A stretch of DNA of 53,227 bases from Haplomitrium mnioides (lineage: Eukaryota > Marchantiophyta > Haplomitriopsida > Calobryales). The DNA lies in NCBI GenBank assembly GCA_049999725.1, contig JBNGIS010017893.1, positions 1-53,227 on the forward strand, written 5' to 3'. Position numbers and translations under genes: made by a program. Shown in pieces: positions 10,736-21,900 of this stretch (positions are counted from its first letter, which is position 1; each line of letters opens with the position of its first letter). The notes beneath the pieces were generated by a model. That model ran no database searches and was not told the origin of the DNA. It worked only from the letters and a program-made list of their open reading frames with translations.

Positions 10736-10747
10736 TGGTATCAGAGC
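10736..10747 (+). promoter_or_regulatory. Primer-binding site, initiator tRNA-Met type
   Basis: TGGTATCAGAGC, two bases after the LTR 2 end, matches the complement of the 3' end of plant initiator methionine tRNA. This is the standard minus-strand primer site of many plant LTR retrotransposons and fixes the LTR boundary. Confidence 0.92.
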
Positions 10748-11160
10748 TTGGTCTTCTCTAAAGAGTGTGGATTACCCCTCTTTGGAGAAGTACTAAAGAC
10801 CTCTTGGAGTAGTGGAATCTCCACTTTGCATTAACACCAACAAAGTTAAACTTTCAAGTTTTCATGAATAAAAGATAGTGAATATCTCATCCTTTATAAA
10901 TGAAGATAAGAAGTTTGACTTAACACTATGATAACTAATAGATAGAGAATTATCTTTACCTCATAGAATTTCTTTATTGAATCCTCTTAATATTTGTGTG
11001 TTTAACATTGACAAACATACCTTTCATCAAATTTTAGTGTATAATTTTGGAGATGATTTTATGGTTTTTGTAATGGAATCAAGAGAGCTCGTTATCTTAC
11101 CTGTAGTGAACTATGGTGCTATGTGGGAGTGTTTTATTCATGTTTTGTGGTAGATAAAAA

Positions 11161-11367
11161 ATGGATTTGAACCAAGCTCCTCTAGAAGAGTTCAACTCCA
11201 AGTGTCATATTTCTATTCGACTAACGTCCAAACAAATGCCACAAGATTTTCTTGTTCGTAAGTTTGAAGAAAGGTTTTGTGATTTAGTGTTAGCTTCAAC
11301 TAAACCTTTTATTTTACCTATTCTACATAGTTGGAATGTGTATATATTTTTTTGTATTAATTACTAG
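11161..11367 (+). CDS. Short leader ORF before gag in copy 3
   Basis: An open frame of 68 codons starts MDLNQAPLEEFNSKCHISIR and lies about 415 bp after the primer-binding site, upstream of gag. Copy 2 has the same start and most of the peptide at 5504, with stops. It matches no domain I know. It might be a spliced or frameshifted gag N-terminus, a separate leader peptide, or chance. The start is supported by the ATG shared by both copies; translation is unproven. Confidence 0.35.
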   Translation: MDLNQAPLEEFNSKCHISIRLTSKQMPQDFLVRKFEERFCDLVLASTKPFILPILHSWNVYIFFCINY

Positions 11368-11390
11368 TAGCTAAGTTGTGACAGAAAAAC

Positions 11391-12084
11391 CGTGGAGGAA
11401 AACTCCAGCAATTTAGAAGAAGGAGCTTGAATGATATCAAAGTTAGAAGAGCTTCAAACAACTCCTATACAGCAAGCCACCAACAAACAAACATGCTAAT
11501 AGGAGAGATGGTGAAAATGTGACTACAACAAGAGAATGGAGAAGGAAGTTGAAAAACATTGCTACAAAAGATGAGCAAGTCGTGTAAAGTAGAGCTTTAT
11601 AGAGGAAGTTATATGGTTGGTATTGTATGGTATGAGTTCAGCCAAAGCACTTGACAAATTTTTACAAGGATTGAATAGATAGATTCGAGGGGATGTCATG
11701 ATGCGCAACCCAAAAGATGTTAATGAAGCCATATCGTTTGCTCAAAGAATTGAAAGAACACTAGGGATTGTGCAAACATGAGGGAATTATAGCCCCACAC
11801 CTATGGAGTTGGGAAATATGAGAAGGAGAGACTTCAATTGCCCAAATCACCAGCAAGAAGGGCTACAAAATGCTACAGATAGGAAGATGGAAGAGAAGTG
11901 AGAAACTAGAACATGCTATAATTGTCGCCGGATATGACACATTGTACCAAATTGCAGAGCGGTATGACGCAATCAAGGGTGAGTGTTTCAACAACCTCTT
12001 CACAATATCAACAATAAAGAAGACCAAGAATGTCAAGGAAATGATGGGCACTAGAAGAAAAAACCTCGTGATTTTTCAAGGTTG
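11391..12084 (+). pseudogene. gag remnant, chromovirus copy 3
   Basis: The start codon aligned with copy 2 is GTG here, and stops follow. The capsid domain is largely deleted. Its end is readable as the text around MRNPKDVNEAISFAQRIE at about 11700-11755. The CCHC knuckle at 11914-11955 keeps all four ligands (C-YN-C, then four codons, H, four, C), but one spacer codon is TGA. It thus complements copy 2, where the ligands themselves are lost. Confidence 0.8.
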
Positions 12085-12126
12085 AAGAAGAAAGACGAGA
12101 AAAAAAGTCGACAAAATCGAATATAT

Positions 12127-12400
12127 GATGTAGAAAAACAAAAAAAAAATAGAGGACTAATTGTGGTTGATGGGTGGATGGAAGGATCTCCAAAAAGGGT
12201 TTTGGTGGATTTTAGAGTAGAAGAAAATTATTTATCACGTGCAATAATAACATTAAAGTTGAAGTTACCCATTGAGGAAGAAGAGCACAAGGTAGTTGAA
12301 ATGGCAATTGACAAAGTGAGCCAATTGGAAGATTGTCTCAAAGTGTATCCTTACATATGACCAACTATCAAGAAAAGCTCGAATAGAAGATCACAACATT
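12127..12400 (+). pseudogene. Protease remnant, chromovirus copy 3
   Basis: The frame 12082-12360 contains RGLIVVDGWMEGSPKRVLVD, then FRVEENYLS. The active-site triad position reads D-F-R, so both residues after the Asp are changed. It is closely similar to the protease of copy 2 and is followed, after further damage, by the pol linker. Confidence 0.78.
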
Positions 12401-12619
12401 AGCAAAATATGATGCAACTCTAAGAATGAAGTAGTTGAGAAGACATAGCCTACAAGTGAACTGGTGAAAGAAAACACTCAAAACACCTCAATGGAAGATT
12501 TGGGGAGATCGGGTACAACCTCATTCAAGACAACTACCTCTATATGTGATTTGAGCAAAGTCAATAAAATAACAAGATGTGGTATTTTTGGGACTCATAT
12601 GTGACGTCAAAAGTGATAA

Positions 12620-12934
12620 AGAGGACTTCAAGCATAAAGTCTCACATGAGCTTCAAGGGGTTTAAAAAGAGTTTCACAATGTTTTCCCCAACAATTTACC
12701 TCTTGGTTTGCCACCTAAGGGATCCATTGATCACAAGATTGAGGTTATTCCAAGAAGTACTCCAATGTGCAAAGCACTATATTGTTTACCTCCTCATGAA
12801 TTGGAAGAATGCAAAACTCAAATCACTCAATTATTGGAGAAAGGATTTATTCAGCCAAACATCTCTCCTTATAGTGCACCAATTTTATTCATGAAAAAGA
12901 AAGATGGGAGTATGAGGATGTGTATCGACTACTA
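12620..12934 (+). pseudogene. N-terminal reverse transcriptase fragment, chromovirus copy 3
   Basis: The stretch 12708-12935 reads IDHKIEVIPRSTPMCKALYC, then [17 protein letters not shown] and MKKKDGSMRMCIDY. That is the finger region of RT, undamaged for 75 codons. It stops at the tyrosine of CIDY, where the sequence switches to LTR. The palm with the catalytic DD is absent. Confidence 0.88.
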
Positions 12935-12999
12935 GGCTACTCTTGTATGTATTCTGTTTATGCCAACTTTTGTGTGAGATGTATGTGTGTAGTGTTACA
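12935..12999 (+). repeat. LTR 3 stub (last 65 bp)
   Basis: CTACTCTTGTATGT... to AGTGTTACA aligns with the last part of LTR 2 (10670-10734) with a few changes. It keeps the LTR terminus TGTTACA at 12993-12999. The rest of the LTR was lost together with most of pol in one deletion. Confidence 0.88.
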
Positions 13000-15900
13000 A
13001 TACCTAAGATTCTATGATTCCAAGTCAAGTGAATAACAAACATACTATGAATCACAAACTCTAAAACTCTATAATAAACAAATGGAAATTAAGATATTTC
13101 ACTGAATATCAAATGAAGTCTCTCAACTTCACTACAATGGTTAGTCTGGAGTCTCTTATTATAGCTACTTCCTTCATCATTTCCTTATACTTGTGATTCC
13201 ATGATTCCAAGTCAAGTGAATGACAAACACAGTATGAATCACAAACCCTAAAACTACATAACCAACACATGGAAGTTGAGATATTTCAGTAAATATCATA
13301 TAAAGTCTCTCAACTTCACTACAATGGGTATTCTGAACTCTCTTATTAGAACCACTTTCTTCATCATTTCTCCATATCGTAGATTCCATGATTCAAAGTC
13401 AAGTGAATGACAAACACACTATGAATCACAAACCTTGAAACTATATAATGAACAAATATAAATTGAGATATTTTCGAAAATGCCAAATGAAGTGTGTCAA
13501 CTTCACTACAATGGGTAGTGTGGACTCTCATATTATAACTACTTCCTTCATTGTTTCCCTATATCTAAGATTCCAAGATTCCAAGATTCCAAGTCAAGTG
13601 AATGACAAACAAACTATGAATCACAAACCGCAAAACTATATAACAAACAAATGGAAATGGAGATATTTTAGTAGTAAATATCAAATGAAGTCTATCAACT
13701 TCACTACAATGGGTAGTCTGGAATCTCTTATTATAGCTACTATCTTCATCATTTTCTTATATATATGGCTCCATGATTCCAAGTCAAGTGAATGACAAAC
13801 ACACTATGAATCACAAACCCTAAAACTATATAACAAACAAATAGAAATTGAGATATTTTAGTAAATGTCAAATCAAGTTTATCAACTTCACTCTAAGAGG
13901 TAGTCTCGATTCTCTTATTATACCTACTTCCTTCGTCATTTCCCCATACCCAAGATTCTATGATTCCAAGTCAAGTGAATGACAAACACTATGAATCACA
14001 AATCCTAAAACTATAGAATAAACAAATAGAAATTGAGATATTTAAGTAAATGTCAAATGAAGTCTCTCAACTTCACTACAATGGGTAGTGTGGACTCTCT
14101 TATTATAACTACTTCCTTCATCAATTCTATATACCTAAGATTCTATGATACCAAGTCAAGTGAATGACAAAAAGACTATGAATTACAAATCTTAGAGCTA
14201 TATATCAAACAAATGTTAGTTAAGATATTTGAGTAAATGTCAAATGAAGTCTGTCAACTGCACTACAATGGGTAGTCTCGACTCTTTTATTATAATTACT
14301 TTCTCCATCATTTCTTCATACTTTAGATTCCATGATTCCAACTCAAGTGAAGGAAAAACACACAATGAATCAAATACCCTAAAATTATATCACAAACAAA
14401 TGGAAATTGAGAGATTTTAGTTAATGCTAAATCAACTCTATCAACTTCACTACAATAGTTAGTCTCGACTCTCTTATTATACCTACTTCCTTTATCGTTT
14501 CCCCATCCCTAAAACTCCATGATTCTAAGTAAAGTGAATGAAAAACACTAGGAATCACAAACCCTAAGACTATATAACAAACAAATCCAAATTGAGATAT
14601 TTTAGTAAATGTCAAAATGAAGTCTCTCAACTTCACCACAATGGGTAGTCTAGACTTTCTTATTATAACTACTTCCTTCATCATTTCCTTGTAACTATGA
14701 TTCCATGATTCCAATTCAAGTGAATGTCAAACACCTGGTGAATCACAAACCTTAGAACTACATAACAAACAAATGTAAATAGAGAAATTTCAATCAATGT
14801 CAAATGAAGTCTCTCAATTGCACTACAATAGGTAGTCTTGACTCTCTGGTTATAACCGCTTCCTTCATTATTTCTCCATACCAAGGATTTCATTATTCTA
14901 AGGTAGGTGAATCAGTATGAATCAAAAACCTTAAAACTATATAACAAACAAATGGAAATGAAATATTGCACTAAATGTCAAATCAAGTCTATCAACTTCA
15001 CTACAATGAGTGGTCTAGACTCTCATACTATAGCTACTTCCTACGTAATTTTCTTATATCTTGGATTCCGAGATTCCAAGTCAATTGAATGACAAACACA
15101 CTATGAATCACAAACCCTAAAACTACACAACAAACAAATGGATACTGAGATGTTTCAATAAAAATTTTGTCAACTTCACTACAATGGGTACTCTCGACTC
15201 TCTTTTTGCAACTACATCCTTCATCATTTCCTTATACATGTGATTCCACATTCTAAGTCAAGTGAATAACAAACACACTATGAATCACAAACCCTAAAAC
15301 TATATAACCAAAAAAAAAAAATGGAAATTGAGATATTTTAGTAAATATCAAATTAAGTCTTTTAACTTCACTACAATAGGTAGTTTTGACTATCTTATTA
15401 TATCTACTTCCTTCATCATTTCGTTATAGCTAAGATTCCATCATTCTAAGTCAAGTGAATGACAAACACTATGAATCACAAACCCTTAAACTATAAAATA
15501 AACAAATGGAAATTGAGATATTTAGTTGAATGTCAAATGAAGTATATCAACTTCATTGTAATGGGTAGTCTCCACTCTCTAATTATAACTACTTTCTTCA
15601 TCATTTCCTTGTACCTTTGATTCCATGATTCAAATTCAATTGAATGACAAACACAATATGAATCACAAACCCTAAAACTATACAACAAACAAATGGAAAT
15701 TGAGATATTTTGATTAACATTTTGTCAACTTCATTACAATAGGTAGTGTGGACTCTCGTATTATTACTAATTCCTTCATCATTTCCCCATGCCTAAGATT
15801 CCATGATTCTAAGTCAAGTAAATAACAAACAAACTATGAATCACAAACTCTAAAACTATATAACAAACAAGTGGAAATTGAGATATTTTAGTAAATGTCA

Positions 15901-18900
15901 AATCAAGTCTATCAACTTCACTACAATAGGTAGTCTCAACTCTCTTACTATACATATTTCCTTCATCATTTCCACAAACCTAAGATTCTATGATACCATA
16001 CCAAGTGAATGACAAACACTATGAGTTACAAACCCTAAAACTATAAAAAACAATGGAAATTGAGATATTTAGGTAAATATGAGAGGAAGTATGTCAACTT
16101 CACTATAATGGATTGCATCAACTCTCTTATTAAAACTACTTCCTTCATCATTTCCTTATACTTTTGATTACATGATTCCAAGTCAATTGAATAACAAACA
16201 CACTACGAAGTACAAACCCTAAAACTATACAACAAACAAATGAAGACTGAGATATTTCAAAAAACATTTTCTCAACTTAACTACAATGGGTCACTAGTAT
16301 GGACTCTTGTATTATTACTACTTCCTTCATAATTTCCTCATACCTAATATCCCATGATTCCAAGCCAAGTGAATAACAAACACACTATGAATCACAACCC
16401 TTACAACTATGTAAGAAACGAATGGAAATCGAGATATTTTAGTAAATGTCAAATGAAGTCTTCAACTTCACTACAATGGGTAGTCGGAACTCTCTTATTG
16501 GAACTACTTCCTTTGTCATTTCCTTCTACCTGTGGTTCCATCATTCCAAGTCAAGTGAATGACAAACACACTATAAATCAAAAACCCTAAAACTATATAC
16601 CAAAAAAATGGAAATTGAGATATTTTAATAAATGTCAACTTCACTACAATAGGTAGTTTCGACTCTCTGATTATAACTTCTTCCTTGAACATTTACTTAT
16701 ACCTAAGATTCCATGATTCCAAGTCAAAAGAATGACAAACATACTATGAGTCACAAACCCTAAAATTATATAACAAACAAATAGAAATGGAGATATTTCA
16801 GTAAATATCAAATGAAGTTTGTCAACTTCACTACAATAGATAGTCTTGAATCTCTTATTATAACTACTTCCTTCATCATTTCCTCGTACATGTCACTCCA
16901 TGATTCTTAAGTCCATTCAATGACAAACATAATATGATTCACAAACCCTAAAACTATACAAGAAACAAATGGAAATTGAGATATTTCAATAAAAAATTGT
17001 CAACTTCACTTCAATAGGTAGTGTGGACTCTTGTATTATTACTACTTCCTTTGTCATTTCCTTGTACATGTGGTTCTATCATTCCAAGTCCAGTGCATGA
17101 CAAGCACACTAGAAATCACAAATCCTAAAACTATATAACAAACAAATGAAAATTGAGATATTTTAGTATATGTCAATTAACTTCACATTTTAGTATATGT
17201 CATATCAACTTCACTACAATAGGCAGTCTAGACTCTTAGACCATAACTGCTTCCTTCAACATTTCTTATACCTAAGACTCCATGATTCCAAGTCAAGTGA
17301 ATGACAAACACACTATGAGTCACAAACCCTTAAACTATATAGCAAACAAATAGAAATTGAGATATTTAGGTAAATATCAAATGAAATCTCTCAACTTCAT
17401 TATAATGGGTAGTCTAGACTCTCTTATTTTAAATACTTCCTTTATCATTTTCTTATACCTATGATTCCATGATTCCAAATCAATCGAATGGCAAACACAT
17501 TATGATTACAAACCCTAAAACTATGCAACAATCAAATGGAAATTGAGATATTTCAATAAAAAATTTGTCAACTTCACTACAATGGGTAGTGTGGACTCTT
17601 GTATTATTACTACTTTCTTCATCATTTCCCTATACCTACAATTCCATGATTCCAAGTCAAGTGAATGAAAAACACTATAAATCACAAACTCAAAAACTAT
17701 TTCACAATCAAATAGAAATTGAGACATTTCAGTAAATGTAAAATAAAGTTTGTCAGCTTTACTACTATGGGTAGTCTGAACTTTTTTTTATTAGAACTAC
17801 TTCATTTGTCACTAACTTATGCATGTGGTTCCATCATTCCAAGTCAAGTGAATGACATACTTACTATAAATCATAAACCTTAAAACTATATAACATCTAA
17901 ATGGAAATTGAAATGTTTTTGTAAATATCAATTGAAGTATATCAACTTCACTACAATAGGTAGTCTAGACTCTCTGATTATAACTTCTTCCTTCAAAATT
18001 TCTTTATACCTTAGATTCCATGACTACAAGTCAAGTGAATGACAAACACACTATGAACAACAAACCCTAAAACTATATAACAAACAAATAGAAATTGAGA
18101 TATTTAGGTAAATGTCAAATGAAGTCTATCAACTTCATTATAATAGGTAGTCACAACTCTCTTATTATAACTACTTCCTTCATCATATCCTTATACCTTT
18201 GATTCTATGATTCCAAGTCAATTGAATGACAAACACACTATGAATCACAAACCCTAAAACTATACAGCAAACAAATTAAATTTGAGATATTTATATATAA
18301 ATTTTATCAACTTCACTACAATTGGTAGTGTGGACTATCGTATTATTACTACTTCTTTCATCATTTCCTCATACCTAAGACTCAATGATTCCAACTCAAG
18401 TGAATGAAAAACACTATATTCCATGATTCTAAGTTAAGTGAATTCCAAACACACTATCAATCACAAACCCTAAAACTATACAGCAAACACATGGAAATTG
18501 AGATATTTCAATAAACACTTTGTCAACTTTACTACAATGAGTAGTGTGGACTCTCGTATTATAACTACTTCCTTCATCATTTCTCCATATCTAAGATTCC
18601 TTGATTCAAAGTCAAGTGAATGACAAACACATTATGAATCACAAACCCTAAAACTATACAACAAACAAATGGAAATGGAGATATTTCAGTAAATATCAAA
18701 TTAAATGTGTCAACTTCACTACAATGGGTGGTTTAGACTCTCTTATTATAACCACTTCCTTCATTATTTCCTTATACATGTGATTCCATGATTCGAAGTC
18801 AAGTGAATGACAAACATATTATAAATCACAAACCTTAAAACTCTACAACAAACAAATGGAAATTGAGATATTTTAGTAAATGTCAAAATAAGAATATCAA

Positions 18901-21900
18901 CTTCACTATAATGGGTAGTCTCGACTCTCTTGCTATAACTACTTGCTTTGTCATTTTTTTGTACCTTTGATTCCATGATTCCAAGTCAATTGAATGACAA
19001 ACACACTATGAATCCTAAACCCTAAAACTATCCAACAAATAAATGGAAATTGAGATATTTCAATTAAACTTTTGTCAACTTCACTACAACTGGTAGTGTA
19101 GACTCTCTTATTATTACTACTTCCTTTATCATTTTCCCATACTTAAGACTCCATGATTCCAATTCTAGTGAAAAACAAACACACTATGAATCACAAACCC
19201 TAAAATTATATAACAAATAAATGGAAATTGAGACATTTCAATAAAACATTTGTCAACTTCACTACAATGGGTAGTGTGGACTCTCGTATTATAACTACTT
19301 CCTTCATTGTTTCCTCATACTTAGGATTCCATGATTTCAAATCAAGTGAATGACAAACACACTAGGAATCACAAACCCTAAAACTATATGGCAAACAAAT
19401 GGAAATTGAGATATTTCAGTAAATTTCAAATGAAATCTGCAACTTCACTACAATGGGCAGTCTCGATTCTCTTATTATAGCTACTTCCTTCATCATTTCC
19501 TTATACATGTGATTCCATGATTCTAAGTCAAGTGAATGACAAACACACTATGAATCACAAACCCTAAATCTATACAACAAACAAACGGAATTTAAGATAT
19601 TTATTATAAAAATTTGTCAACTTCACTACAATTGGTAGTGTGGACTCTTGTATTATTACTACTTCCTTCATCATTTCCCCATACCTAAGACTCCATGATT
19701 CCAACTCAAGTGAATGAAAAACACTATAAATCACAAACTCTAAAACTATTTCACAAACAAATGGAAGTTGAGATATTTCAGTAAATGTAAAATAAAGGCT
19801 AACAACTTCACTAAAATGGGTAGTGTGGACTCTCCTATTAGAAACACTTCCTTTGTTATTTACTTATACGTGTGATTCCATCATTGTAAGTCAACTGAAT
19901 GACATACACACTATAAATCCTAAACCCTAAAACTATATAACAATTAATTTAAAATGGAAATTGAGATATTTTCATAAATATCAATTAAAGTATATCAACT
20001 TCACTACAATAGATAGTTTAGACTCTATGACTATAACTTCTTCTTTCAGCATTTTCTTATATCCAACATTCCATGATTCAAAGTGAAGTCAATGACAAAC
20101 ACACTATGAATCACAAACCCTAAAATTTTAAAACAAACAAATGGAAATTGAGATATTTAGGTAATTGTCAAATGAAGTCTATCAACTTCACTATAGTGGG
20201 TAGTCTTGACTCTCTTATTATAACTACTTCCTAAATCATTTCCTTGTACCTCTAACTCCACGATTCTAAGCTAAGCGAATTCCAAACATACTATCAATCA
20301 CAAGCCCTAAAACTATACAACAAACACATGGAAATTGAGATATTTTAAAAAACACTTCGTCAACTTTACTACAATGAGTAGTGTGGACTCTTGCATTATA
20401 ACTACTTCCTTCATCATTTCTCCATATTTAAGATTCCCTGATTCAAAGTCAAATGAATGACAAACACACTATGAATAAAAAACCCTAAAACTATACAACA
20501 AACAAATGGAAATCAAGATATTTAAGTAAATGTCAAATTAAATCTAACAACTTCACTATAATGGGTAGTCTTGACTCTCTTGTTATAACTATTTGCTTTT
20601 TTCATTTCCTTATACCTTTGATTCCATGATTCCAAGTCAATTGAATGACAAACACACTATGAATCCCAAACCCTAAAACTATCCAACAAATAAATGGAAA
20701 TTGAGATATTTCAATTAAACTTTTGTCAACTTCACTACAATCGGTAGTGTAGGCTTTCGTATTATTACTACTTCCTTTATCATTTTCCCATGCCTAAGAC
20801 TCTATGATTCCAAGTCGAGTGAAAAACAAACACACTATGAATCACAAACCCTAAAACTATAGAACAAACAAATGGAAATTGAGATATTTCAATAAAATAA
20901 TTGTCAACTTCACTACAGTTAGTAGTGTGGACTCTCGTATTATAACTACTTCCTTCATTGTTTCCTCATACCTACGATTCCATGATTCCAAATCAAGTGA
21001 ATGACAAACACACTATGAATTACAAACCCTAAAACTATATAACAAACAAATGGAAATTGAGATATTTCAGTAAATGTCAAATGAAGTTTGTCAACTTCAC
21101 TACAATTGGTAGTCTCGATTCTCTTATTCTAACTACTTCCTTCATCATTTCCTTATACATGTGATTCCATGATTCCAAGTCAAGTGATTGACAAGAAGAC
21201 TATGAATCACAAACCCTAAAACTATATAACAAACAAATAAAAATTGAGATATTTTAGCAAATGTCAAATTAAGTCTATCAACTTGACTACAATAGGTAGT
21301 TTAGACTCTCTTATTACACCTACTTTCTTCATCATTTCTTCATACATAAGATTCCATGATTCTAACTCAAGTGAATGACAAACACTATAATTCAAAAACC
21401 CTAAAACTATACAACAAATGAATGGAAATTCAGATATTTGGGTAAATGTAAAATTAAGTCTATCAACTTAACTATAATGGATAGTTTTGACTCTCTTATT
21501 AGAACTACTTCCTTCATCATTTTCTTGTACTTGTGATTCCATGATTCCAAGTCAATTGAATGACAAACACTCTATGAACTACCAAACCTAAAACTATACA
21601 ACAAACAAATGGAAATTGAGATATTTCAATAAAGAATTTGTGAACTTCACTACAATGGGTAGTGTAGACTCTCTTATTATTACTACTTTCTTCATCATTT
21701 CTCTATACCTAAGATTCTATGATTCCAAGTCAAGTGAACAACAAACACACTACAAATAAAAAATTATTAAACTATACAACAAACAAATGGAAATTGATAT
21801 ATTTCAGTAAATGTCAAATAAAGTTTATCAACTTCACTACAATGGGTAGCATTGACTCTCTTATTAGAACTACTTCCTTTGTCATTTCCTTATATGTATG

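Larger units (their letters stand above)
10735..12999 (+). mobile_element. Chromovirus copy 3, internally deleted, ending at the satellite
   Basis: The third copy follows LTR 2 with leader, gag, protease and the start of RT. It then jumps from RT (about 12934) into the last 65 bp of an LTR, which ends TGTTACA at 12999. Everything from mid-RT to the 3' LTR end region is missing. A second deletion of about 310 bp removes most of the capsid domain near 11628 compared with copy 2. The next base is 187-bp satellite. Confidence 0.88.
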
